From Allofournierella massiliensis (GTDB lineage Bacteria > Bacillota > Clostridia > Oscillospirales > Ruminococcaceae), in contig NZ_SLUM01000016.1 of NCBI RefSeq assembly GCF_004345265.1, positions 37,431 through 101,430 on the forward strand: a stretch of 64,000 nt of DNA. Direction: 5' to 3'. Below, piece after piece: positions 42,766 through 50,455 of the stretch. Within the stretch, counting starts at the first letter, position 1. Every line of letters begins with the position of its first letter. The translations under genes and the position numbers were made by a program. Below the pieces are notes generated by a model that was given only the letters and a program-made list of their open reading frames with translations, had not been told where the DNA came from and made no database searches.

Positions 42766-44589
42766 TTGGAAAAGACCCCGGAAACGGAAGAAAAGAACAA
42801 CCAACAAGAGCAGCAGACCGGCTCCCCCTCTCCCGGAAAAGGCCCGGGCAGATGGGAAGCGATCAAACAGAAAATTCTGCAAAAGGCTGTCCCTTGGATT
42901 GAGCGGGCCAAACGGCACCCGGAAACAGCGGTGCTGGGGCAGTTTTTATATAACGTAGGCTTTTGGGGCGAATATACTGCCCGGCGTCTGGTCCGCTTTG
43001 TGTGGAACTGTATCCGGCAGTTGGGCGAACGGGTTACCTGGATCTGGAACCAGGTGGCAGACCATGTGAAGAGTGCACTGAAAACCGGTGCGCAGGATCT
43101 TACGGCGCCGTTCACCCGCATGGCAAACGGCGCAAAGAATATCCGCGCCCGGGTGCAGGAGGAAAAACAGGCAGGAACGGCCCATGCGGCCAAGGAAGGC
43201 CTGCGGTATTTTGCCTCCGGCGTACACAAATATTTCCCGCTTCTGGGCCGTGCGGTGGCATACGTGCTGCCGGTGGCGGCGCTGGCGGTGTTCGGCTATA
43301 CGGTACATACCGTGCTGGAATACAACTATGTTCTGGCGGTGGAAGTGAACGGCAGCGTGGTGGGCTATGTGCAGACCGAGCAGGTGTTCGACTCCGCCAA
43401 GGATGAGGTGGCCCAGCGTATCAACTACGCGGGCACGGATCGGGAAGGCTGGACGGTGGAGCCCTCCTACCAGATTGCGGTGGGCGAAGACGTGATGGAC
43501 GAAAACCAGATGGCGGCTGCCATTCTGGAAAGCTCCAGCGATGAGATCCAGAATGCCACCGGTGTCTATGTGAACGACGAGCTGATTGCAGTGACCACAG
43601 AAGGGGATGTGCTGCAGCAGGATCTGGACAGCATGATTGCACCCTATGAGGATCCGGATAATCCGAATCTGACTGTGGAGTTCACCAAGGACATCCGGCT
43701 GGAAAACAGCCTCTATTTCACCGATACCATCGTACCGGTGAGCGAGATCATCGACAAGTTCCACGGCGAGGAGCAGGGGGCTGTGTATTATACCATCCAG
43801 TCGGGCGATACCCCCTGGACTGTTGCAGGCAGCTTCGGCATCAGCGTGGACGAGCTGCAGGCCCAGAATCCGAATCTGGACTTCAATTCCAGCTCCGGTT
43901 TCCCGGTGGGCGGTCAGCTGACCATCAGCCAGGCGATGCCCTATCTGCAGGTAAAGCGCACACTGGTGAGCACCTATCAGGAGACCATTCCGTACAGCAC
44001 GGAGGAGCAGGAGGACGAGAATCTGGCCTTCGGCACCACCAAAATCGTGCAGGAGGGTGCAGAAGGTCTGGCCGAAGTAACCCAGCAGCAGGTGTTCTAT
44101 GGCGATTCCTCCACGCCCAGCGAAACCACCATCATCGACCGGGTGGTGGTGCAGGAGCCGGTGACCAAGATCATTGCCAAGGGCAAGAAGCTGGCCAACG
44201 GTGACCTGGCCAGCACCGGCAGCGGTACGCTGATGTGGCCTGTGCCTGGATACAGCTATGTGAGCCGCTGGATGAGCAGTTACCACAAGGGCGCGGATAT
44301 CTGTGCCCCCTATGGTACCCCCATCTATGCGGCAGACAGCGGCGTGGTTACCACGGCCGGCTATCATTACAGCTACGGTAACTATGTAATCATCAACCAC
44401 GGCAACGGCTACCAGACTCTGTACGCGCATGCCAGCCGGCTGAACGTACATGTGGGCCAGGCGGTAAGTCAGGGTGATGTGATCGCTTACGTGGGTTCCA
44501 CCGGCAACTCCACCGGTAACCACTGCCACTTCGAGGTGTATGTGAACGGTGTGCGCCGCTCCGCCCGCGAGTGGTTCCCCTACAAATAA
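42766..44589 (+). CDS. Membrane-anchored LysM/G5/M23 cell-wall endopeptidase, copy 2
   Basis: About 607 residues with the same order as copy 1: cytoplasmic region, one transmembrane helix, LysM, G5, M23 (H507xxxD511, LYAHAS, HCHFEV all intact). From residue 111 the juxtamembrane and first extracellular block is almost identical to copy 1 (residues 97-265 there), while N-terminal 100 residues and the M23 domain diverge. The start is unclear: no ATG lies in frame. TTG at 42766 is conventional but 17 bases from AAGGAGGG (42741-42748), while CTG at 42757 has ideal spacing. An ATG at 42725 is in another frame. It has its own promoter and is followed by a strong terminator. Confidence 0.86.
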   Translation: MEKTPETEEKNNQQEQQTGSPSPGKGPGRWEAIKQKILQKAVPWIERAKRHPETAVLGQFLYNVGFWGEYTARRLVRFVWNCIRQLGERVTWIWNQVADHVKSALKTGAQDLTAPFTRMANGAKNIRARVQEEKQAGTAHAAKEGLRYFASGVHKYFPLLGRAVAYVLPVAALAVFGYTVHTVLEYNYVLAVEVNGSVVGYVQTEQVFDSAKDEVAQRINYAGTDREGWTVEPSYQIAVGEDVMDENQMAAAILESSSDEIQNATGVYVNDELIAVTTEGDVLQQDLDSMIAPYEDPDNPNLTVEFTKDIRLENSLYFTDTIVPVSEIIDKFHGEEQGAVYYTIQSGDTPWTVAGSFGISVDELQAQNPNLDFNSSSGFPVGGQLTISQAMPYLQVKRTLVSTYQETIPYSTEEQEDENLAFGTTKIVQEGAEGLAEVTQQQVFYGDSSTPSETTIIDRVVVQEPVTKIIAKGKKLANGDLASTGSGTLMWPVPGYSYVSRWMSSYHKGADICAPYGTPIYAADSGVVTTAGYHYSYGNYVIINHGNGYQTLYAHASRLNVHVGQAVSQGDVIAYVGSTGNSTGNHCHFEVYVNGVRRSAREWFPYK

Positions 44590-44650
44590 GTGGAAAACCG
44601 GTTGAAAACCCGCAAAAAGGCTTGCGCTAAGCCGAAAAAACTGCTATGAT

Positions 44651-44698
44651 AAACCTCGGACTTTCCCGGGCAGTGCCTGGAAAAGTCCGAGGTTTTTT
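44651..44698 (+). terminator. Terminator after the second M23 gene
   Basis: AAACCTCGGACTTT is complementary to AAAAGTCCGAGGTTT across a 17-base centre, with a T6 run. Confidence 0.92.
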
Positions 44699-44920
44699 CT
44701 GTGAACGGGTTATTTTGACCGCTTTTGTTTTTCAGGAAAAAACGATTGTTGACCAATCAGACAAAAACGGCCGGGCCCATGCGGTTTATCCGCGCATAGA
44801 GGTTACAAATTGCGTAAATACTACTCTCAAACCTTTCATTTCGCGGGGATCCGGTGTATAATATAACAGTTGTGATGCAGTTGAAGCAGAACGCCTCAAA
44901 GCGCGCAAAGGAGAGTTATC
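44699..44920 (+). promoter_or_regulatory. murA upstream region with a -10 element
   Basis: TATAAT at 44857-44862 lies 59 bases before the murA start; a TTTCAT at 44834 gives 17-base spacing but is a poor -35, so an activator or weak promoter is likely. TTGACC occurs twice earlier in the region without a matching -10. I saw no other feature in the rest of this 331-base gap, besides the terminator already listed. Confidence 0.5.
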
Positions 44921-46204
44921 GTGGAGAAATTTGTTATCAACGGGGGTAAGCCCCTTCAGGGCGAAGTGACCATCAGCGGTGCGAAGAACGCGGTGGTAGC
45001 CATTCTGCCCGCCACCATCCTGGCAGCCGATAAATGTGTGATCGAGAACGTGCCCGCCATCAGCGATGTGGCCGTCTCGCTGGAGATCCTCACCGCCCTG
45101 GGCGCAAAGGTGCGGATGCTCAATAAAAATACCTATGAGATCGACACCACCCACATCAACAGCACCGAGGTGCCGGACGATCTGTCCCGTCAGATGCGGG
45201 CGAGTTACTATTTCCTGGGCGCGTTGCTGGGCCGTTTCGGCTCCGGCCAGGTTGCCATGCCCGGCGGCTGCAACCTGGGTCCCCGCCCCATTGACCAGCA
45301 CCTGAAGGCCTTCAGCGCCCTGGGTGCGGGCGATTCGGTGGAATACGGCATGATCAAGGTGAGCGGCAGCCCCCTGAAGGGCGCGCACGTGTTCTTTGAT
45401 AATGTGTCGGTGGGCGCTACCATGAACGCCATGCTCAGCGCCGTGCTGGCCGAGGGTCAGACTGTGCTGGAGAACGTGGCCAAGGAGCCCCATATCGTGG
45501 ATCTGGCCAATTTCCTGAACATGATGGGCGCCGACGTGCGCGGCGCGGGCACCGATGTGATTCGTATCCGCGGCAAAAAGAGCATGCACGGCTGCACCTA
45601 TTCCATCATTCCCGACCAGATCGAGGCCGGCAGCTACATGGTGGCCGCCGCCATCACCGGGGGCAATGTGCTGATTAAGAATGTGATCCCCAAGCATCTG
45701 GAGCCCATCACCGCGAAGATGGAGCTGGCGGGCGTTACCGTGGAGGAGTATGACGACTCCATCCGGGTATGCCGCACCGGCGATCTGATGCCGCTGAAGA
45801 TTAAGACCATGCCCCATCCGGGCTTCCCCACCGATATGCAGCCCCTGATGACCGTGCTGCTCACCACCGCCAAGGGCACTTCCATCGTGACCGAGGGCAT
45901 CTGGGAGAATCGCTTCCGCTATGTGGATGAGCTGGTGCGCATGGGCGCCAACATCCAGGTGGACGGTCAGGTGGCTGTGATTGAGGGCGTGCCCGAGCTG
46001 CAGCCTGCTCCTCTGCGTGCGTCCGACCTGCGGGCAGGCGCTGCGCTGGTCATGGCCGCGCTGAGCGCCAAAGGCACCAGCGAGGTGTCGGAGATCGCGC
46101 ACATCGAGCGCGGCTACGAGGATCTGGTGGAAAAGCTGCAGGGTCTGGGCGCAGACATCCGCCGGGTGGAAAAGCCCGCCGCCGGTCTGCCGCAGGCGCT
46201 GTGA
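44921..46204 (+). CDS. murA: UDP-N-acetylglucosamine 1-carboxyvinyltransferase
   Basis: A 427-residue MurA catalysing the first committed peptidoglycan step, transfer of enolpyruvate from PEP. The N-terminal strand GGKPLQGEVTISGAKNA, the catalytic C117 in MPGGCNLGPRPIDQHLKA, and the C-terminal EGIWENRFRYVDELVRMG and DLRAGAALVMAAL are family signatures. A cysteine at 117 implies fosfomycin-sensitive chemistry. The start is GTG with AAAGGAGAG upstream; the surrounding TATCGTGGAG offers no ATG. A terminator follows 26 bases after the stop, so it is monocistronic. Low-GC Firmicutes often have two MurA genes; which paralog this is cannot be told here. Confidence 0.95.
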   Translation: MEKFVINGGKPLQGEVTISGAKNAVVAILPATILAADKCVIENVPAISDVAVSLEILTALGAKVRMLNKNTYEIDTTHINSTEVPDDLSRQMRASYYFLGALLGRFGSGQVAMPGGCNLGPRPIDQHLKAFSALGAGDSVEYGMIKVSGSPLKGAHVFFDNVSVGATMNAMLSAVLAEGQTVLENVAKEPHIVDLANFLNMMGADVRGAGTDVIRIRGKKSMHGCTYSIIPDQIEAGSYMVAAAITGGNVLIKNVIPKHLEPITAKMELAGVTVEEYDDSIRVCRTGDLMPLKIKTMPHPGFPTDMQPLMTVLLTTAKGTSIVTEGIWENRFRYVDELVRMGANIQVDGQVAVIEGVPELQPAPLRASDLRAGAALVMAALSAKGTSEVSEIAHIERGYEDLVEKLQGLGADIRRVEKPAAGLPQAL

Positions 46205-46229
46205 TCACACTCTGATCGAAGATGATAAA

Positions 46230-46262
46230 AGGCCGCGGAGCTGCGTTTTCCGCGGTCTTTTG
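46230..46262 (+). terminator. Terminator between murA and walJ
   Basis: GGCCGCGGA pairs with TCCGCGGTC around a short loop and ends in TTTT. Incomplete termination could feed walJ. Confidence 0.8.
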
Positions 46263-46281
46263 TATACATATAGGAGAATTC

Positions 46282-47070
46282 ATGGCATTTTTTACTTCTC
46301 TTTATTCCGGTTCCTCCGGAAACTGCTCGGTGGTGCGCTGCGAGGGCAAGTATCTGCTGATTGACATGGGCAAAAGCTGCCGCACCACTTTGAACGCCCT
46401 CAAGGAGATGGGGTTGGCTGTGGCCGATATGCAGGGCATCCTGGTGACTCACGAGCACTCGGATCATATTCAGGGCCTGCGGGTGTTTTTGAAGCATTAT
46501 AATGTGCCGGTCTACGGCTGCAGTGCCACGCTGGACAACCTGCTGGATATGGAGCTGGTGCCTCCGGCAGCGGAGCTGATTGCCATCGAGGGCAGGCCGG
46601 AGGAAATTGGCGGCTTTGTGGTGGAGGCATTCCCCACCAGCCACGATGTGCCCTGCTGCGGCTACCGCATCCGCACGCCGGACGGCGGGGTCATGGCCAT
46701 TGCCACCGACCTGGGCGTGCTCACACCCCAGGTGCATCAGGCGCTGGCCGGGGTGAAGCTGGCGGCGCTGGAATCCAACTACGACCGCAACTGCCTGATG
46801 ATGGGGTCTTACCCTTATCATCTGAAACGGCGCATCCAGTCCGACCGGGGTCATCTGGACAACGCGGAATGCGCCGCCAAGGTGTTGGAACTGTTGCAGG
46901 ATGGCTGCGAAAAAATTGCGCTGTGCCACCTGAGCAGGGAGAACAACACCCCCGAGCTGGCGCTGGCCACAGTGCGGGAAGCGATTTTGTGCGCGGGGCT
47001 TGTGCCCGGCGAGAACGTGGTGATTCAGGCGCAGAAGCGCAACGAACCCAGCGACTGGATGGAGTTTTGA
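46282..47070 (+). CDS. walJ: MBL-fold metallohydrolase, WalJ/YycJ type
   Basis: A 262-residue metallo-beta-lactamase-fold protein. THEHSDHIQGL carries the metal-binding HxHxDH, preceded by SLYSGSSGNCSVVR and the ILVT strand; the C-terminal LESNYDRNCLMMGSYPYHLKRRI is characteristic of YycJ/WalJ, a hydrolase associated with the WalRK wall-stress locus and with replication coordination in Bacillus. Here it sits next to rlmH, as in Bacillus, though walRK is not in the window. ATG at 46282 follows TAGGAGAAT; an in-frame ATG at 46222 lies in the terminator. Confidence 0.9.
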   Translation: MAFFTSLYSGSSGNCSVVRCEGKYLLIDMGKSCRTTLNALKEMGLAVADMQGILVTHEHSDHIQGLRVFLKHYNVPVYGCSATLDNLLDMELVPPAAELIAIEGRPEEIGGFVVEAFPTSHDVPCCGYRIRTPDGGVMAIATDLGVLTPQVHQALAGVKLAALESNYDRNCLMMGSYPYHLKRRIQSDRGHLDNAECAAKVLELLQDGCEKIALCHLSRENNTPELALATVREAILCAGLVPGENVVIQAQKRNEPSDWMEF

Positions 47071-47073
47071 GTT

Positions 47074-47559
47074 ATGCAAAAGATTGATCTGATCTGCATT
47101 GGCAAGCTGAATGCGAGCTATTTTGCCGCGGGCGTTGCCGAATATCAAAAACGGCTGGGGGCCTTCTGCGAGTTCCGTATCATCGAGCTACCGGAGGAGA
47201 CCATCAGCGAGAAGAACGCCAGCCAGGCGGTGATCGACAAAGCACTGGAAAAGGAGGGCCGGGCGATTCTGGCCAACCTGCGCAAGGGCGCTGCATTGGT
47301 GGCGCTGTGCGTGGAGGGCAAGCTGATTTCCAGTGAGGAGCTGGCGGCAGCCATCGCGGACCGGGCCATGAGCGGCGCGGGGGATATGACCTTTGTAATC
47401 GGTTCCTCCCACGGACTGGCCCCCATGGTAAAGCAGGCGGCAGCCATGAAAATCAGCCTGGGGCGGATCACGCTGCCCCACCAGCTGGCCCGTCTGGTGC
47501 TCACCGAGCAGCTGTATCGTGCGTTCGCCATCAACAACCATATCAAGTACCACAAGTAA
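47074..47559 (+). CDS. rlmH: 23S rRNA pseudouridine-1915 N3-methyltransferase
   Basis: A 161-residue SPOUT methyltransferase that methylates pseudouridine 1915 in helix 69 of 23S rRNA. ICIGKLNASYFAAGVAEYQKRL opens the protein, FVIGSSHGLAP forms the AdoMet-binding knot, and the conserved C-terminal NNHIKYHK ends it (family YH-K end). Three bases separate it from walJ, so they are cotranscribed. Confidence 0.95.
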   Translation: MQKIDLICIGKLNASYFAAGVAEYQKRLGAFCEFRIIELPEETISEKNASQAVIDKALEKEGRAILANLRKGAALVALCVEGKLISSEELAAAIADRAMSGAGDMTFVIGSSHGLAPMVKQAAAMKISLGRITLPHQLARLVLTEQLYRAFAINNHIKYHK

Positions 47560-47566
47560 TACAAAT

Positions 47567-47594
47567 GGCCTGCCGGAACCGGCAGGCCGCTTTG
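47567..47594 (+). terminator. Hairpin terminator after rlmH
   Basis: A 10-bp perfect stem (GGCCTGCCGG/CCGGCAGGCC) with a two-base loop, followed by only a short T run. Confidence 0.7.
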
Positions 47595-47614
47595 CGTTTT
47601 GAAAGCTTCTGTTT

Positions 47615-47643
47615 TTGAAAAATTCACAGTTTCGTGGTACAAT
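47615..47643 (+). promoter_or_regulatory. Promoter of the WG-repeat lipoprotein gene
   Basis: TTGAAA (47615-47620) and TACAAT (47638-47643) with a 17-base spacer. Confidence 0.72.
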
Positions 47644-47704
47644 AACGAAAACCCGGCCCGCGCTGCAAAGGCGCGCAGGGCCAGAACAGAGAGGAGAATC
47701 CCCT

Positions 47705-48733
47705 TTGAATAAAAAATGGATTGCCGCCGCGCTGGCGGTGTGCCTGGCGGTGAGTTTTACCGCCTGCAAAAAGTCGAATGATGGCTATGATGTGACCGAA
47801 ATCGGCCCGGAAAAGACCAGCGCACCCTCCACGGCGCAGCCTCAGCCCAGTGCGGAGCCCACCGCAACCCCGAAACCGCAGGCCGGCTTTGTGGTTGGGC
47901 CGGTGAAGGACATTGACATCGTTGCTTCGCTGGCGGATTACTCCGCGCCTTCGCAGACTCAGCTGAGCCTGGAGGAGCGGGAGCAGCTGGCCTTCTTTAC
48001 TCAGAACGGGAAAACCGGCGTGATCGACCTGAAAGGCAACATTGTGATTCCGGCGGAAAAGGACGTCCACTGGTGCCCGGTGTGCGGCATCACCAACGAA
48101 GGGGAGACCGAAATCTATAACGCCAAGGGCGAGGTGATTGGCTCCGGCGGGCATGGCGCGTTTGAAATGCCGATGTACTACGACAAAACATCCGGCGGCC
48201 TGTATGTGGCCGATACAGGAACGCTGATTCCCTGGGATTCCACGATGGTGAACACATTGGAGCCGATGATCGTAACGGTCACGACCACCACCTCCACGAC
48301 GACAGAGGACGCGAATTGGAAGGGGTACAGCCTGAAGGATGAGTCCAACCCGGTCCTGCTGAGTGAAGGGGAAGGCTACAGACTGTTCAAGCCGGATGGT
48401 ACGGCCCTGAACGATCAGGTGTATGAAGAGATCCAGCGGGCCAGCACCGGTACCTTTGCGGTGAAGCAGAACGGGCTGTGGGGCTATGTGAATCAGGAGA
48501 CCGGCGAAGAGATGGTTCCCTGCCAGTATCTGGAAGCCTTGCCCTTCAACGGCGACCGGGCCGCAGTGAAGGCCGAAAGCGGCTGGGGCTACATCAGCCT
48601 GACCGGCCGCCAGAAAACCAGCATGGAGTTTCTGGGAGCAGCCAGTGCGGCGGACGAGTCTACTGCCTGGGTGCGCACTGCTGAGGGCTGGGGTGTGGTC
48701 AATCTGAGTGATTACCCGGTGAAGGCAAACTGA
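47705..48733 (+). CDS. WG-repeat-containing lipoprotein
   Basis: A 342-residue predicted lipoprotein. The signal peptide runs to a lipobox at SFTAC (cysteine about 19), then a Ser/Pro/Thr-rich linker, and a beta-rich body with WG-type repeats: FFTQNGKTGVIDLKGNIVIP near 100, FAVKQNGLWGYVNQETGEEMVP near 255, and AVKAESGWGYISLTG near 285. WG repeats form stacked beta segments that often bind ligands; the role is unknown. A Thr-rich stretch (TVTTTTSTTTED) lies centrally. The start is TTG, eight bases after AGGAG; the only nearby ATG is out of frame. Own promoter and terminator. Confidence 0.85.
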   Translation: MNKKWIAAALAVCLAVSFTACKKSNDGYDVTEIGPEKTSAPSTAQPQPSAEPTATPKPQAGFVVGPVKDIDIVASLADYSAPSQTQLSLEEREQLAFFTQNGKTGVIDLKGNIVIPAEKDVHWCPVCGITNEGETEIYNAKGEVIGSGGHGAFEMPMYYDKTSGGLYVADTGTLIPWDSTMVNTLEPMIVTVTTTTSTTTEDANWKGYSLKDESNPVLLSEGEGYRLFKPDGTALNDQVYEEIQRASTGTFAVKQNGLWGYVNQETGEEMVPCQYLEALPFNGDRAAVKAESGWGYISLTGRQKTSMEFLGAASAADESTAWVRTAEGWGVVNLSDYPVKAN

Positions 48734-48744
48734 CGCAATAAATA

Positions 48745-48777
48745 AAAACCCCGGTGGGAGTTTCCCACCGGGGTTTT
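48745..48777. terminator. Bidirectional terminator between the lipoprotein and hydrogenase genes
   Basis: A 15-bp perfect stem (AAAACCCCGGTGGGA with its complement) and three-base loop; flanked by A and T runs, serving both converging genes. Confidence 0.92.
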
Positions 48778-48799
48778 GTGCATTTGAACGGAAATGTGA

Positions 48800-50326
48800 T
48801 CAGTTCAGGAAAGCCAGATCGTTTTCGTAGGGGCTCTCCACCGAAGTTTCGATGGGAGCTTCCTTCTTGTACTTGGCCAGAGCGGCAGCAGCCTTCACGG
48901 GATCGGCCAGAGTACCGGCGCCGCCCATGCAGCCGCCGGGGCAGCCCATGCCTTCCAGCAGGTAGCCGTTGTACTTGCCGGCCTTGGCCATCATGAGCAG
49001 CTTTTTGCACTCGGCCAGGCCCTGGGCGCTGGCAACCTTGACTTCGCGGTCCGGATCCAGCTTCTTGATCGCGTTCGCAACAGCTTGGGCAACACCGCCG
49101 CTCACCGCGAAACCGCGGCCATCGGCAGAAGCCTTGTTGAAGTCGTCGGCGGGATCCACTTCCAGATTGTCGAAGTCCACTTCACGGGCTTCAAACATGC
49201 CCATCAGCTCTTCAAAGGTGAGCACAAAGTCCACGTCGCTGCGGATGGTGCGGCGGCTGGCTTCCAGCTTCTTGGCGGCGCAGGGGCCAACAAAGACCAC
49301 CTTGCAGTCCTTGCCGTGATGCTTCTTTACCAGACGGGCAGTCAGCACCATGGGGGTCAGGGCCATGCTGATGTAGTCGGCCATCTCGGGGAAAAGCTTC
49401 TTGGCCATCACGCTCCAGCTGGGGCAGCAGCTGGTGGCCATGAAGGGCTGATGCTCGGGAACCTCACGCATAAAGTCCTTGGCTTCCTCGATGGTGCACA
49501 GGTCGGCGCCCACGGCAACCTCGAAGGTGTCCGCAAAGCCCAGCTGACGCATGGCGGCCTTCAGCTTGCCCACGGTCAGGCCGGGAAACTGGCTTACAAA
49601 GGCGGGAGCCATGATGGCGTATACACGGTCGCCCTGACGAATGCTCTGGATCAGCTGGAAGATCTGGCCCTTGTCAACAATGGCGCCGAAGGGGCAGTTC
49701 ACCAGGCACATGCCGCAGGAAACACACTTGTCCTGATCGATCTGAGCGCGGCCCAGATCATCGGAGTGGATGGCGTTCATGCCGCAGGCAGCGGCGCAGG
49801 GGCGCTCCATCTTCACGATGGCGTGGTAGGGGCACACATCCACACACTTGCCGCACTTGATGCACTTGTCCTGATCGATTACGGTCTGGCCGCCGGGGGT
49901 GAAGGTTAGAGCCTCCTTGGGGCACACATCCACGCAGGGGTGGGCCAGGCAGCCGCGGCAGAGGTTGGTCACTTCCACCTTCTTTTCGGGGCAGGCATTG
50001 CAGGCGAACTTGATGATGTTCACCAGCGGGGGATCGTAGTACTTCTGAGCGATCACGCTGTTTTCGATGCCGGCGTTGGTGGGCGCCTGCTCATCCATGG
50101 GGCGCAGGGGCAGGCCCATGGCCAGACGGATGCGCTCGGAAACGATGGCGCGCTCCAGGAAAATGCTGTTGCGGAAGCTGTTGACCTCACCCGGAATAAT
50201 TTTGTAGGGCAGGCGGGAAACTTCCTGTGCGTAGTTCTGACCCTCATAAGAGAGACGGGCCACTTCGGTAAAGACCCGGCGACGGATCTCGGTAACCGAG
50301 GTGTAGATACCGCGCATGTTGCTCAT
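48800..50326 (-). CDS. Monomeric [FeFe] hydrogenase with ferredoxin domains (group B-like)
   Basis: A 508-residue protein. Three cysteine clusters lie in the N-terminal half (CRGCLAHPCVDVCP, CIKCGKCVDVCP with a later PCAAACGMN, and CVSCGMCLVNCP), followed by the H-cluster domain with L1 TSCCPSW near 298, L2 GPCAAKKLEA and L3 EGMGCPGGCMGG. The TSCC form in place of TSCSPGW points to the group B hydrogenases of anaerobes, thought to couple ferredoxin to hydrogen formation. No maturase (HydEFG) genes are in the window. ATG at 50326 was chosen since its SD is AAGGAG; an upstream in-frame ATG (50389) would overlap the promoter. Single gene unit. Confidence 0.93.
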   Translation of the reverse strand: MSNMRGIYTSVTEIRRRVFTEVARLSYEGQNYAQEVSRLPYKIIPGEVNSFRNSIFLERAIVSERIRLAMGLPLRPMDEQAPTNAGIENSVIAQKYYDPPLVNIIKFACNACPEKKVEVTNLCRGCLAHPCVDVCPKEALTFTPGGQTVIDQDKCIKCGKCVDVCPYHAIVKMERPCAAACGMNAIHSDDLGRAQIDQDKCVSCGMCLVNCPFGAIVDKGQIFQLIQSIRQGDRVYAIMAPAFVSQFPGLTVGKLKAAMRQLGFADTFEVAVGADLCTIEEAKDFMREVPEHQPFMATSCCPSWSVMAKKLFPEMADYISMALTPMVLTARLVKKHHGKDCKVVFVGPCAAKKLEASRRTIRSDVDFVLTFEELMGMFEAREVDFDNLEVDPADDFNKASADGRGFAVSGGVAQAVANAIKKLDPDREVKVASAQGLAECKKLLMMAKAGKYNGYLLEGMGCPGGCMGGAGTLADPVKAAAALAKYKKEAPIETSVESPYENDLAFLN

Positions 50327-50373
50327 AATCACATAACTCCTTCCAAAATGCGTTGGGGTTCGCATACAATAAA

Positions 50374-50402
50374 AATATAACATACTCATCCCAATGGGGC
50401 AA
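50374..50402 (-). promoter_or_regulatory. Promoter of the hydrogenase gene (minus strand)
   Basis: On the minus strand TTGCCC (50402-50397) and TATATT (50379-50374) with a 17-base spacer. Confidence 0.72.
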
Positions 50403-50455
50403 GCGCCACAGCGGGCAAGTAGTGGGAAGAAAGCAGATATTTTTTGTGCACCCGG

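Noticed and set aside
44646..44861. 71-codon plus-strand open frame between the second M23 gene and murA
   Set aside because: It contains the terminator hairpin and the murA -10, has no ribosome site, and its product has no recognisable features.
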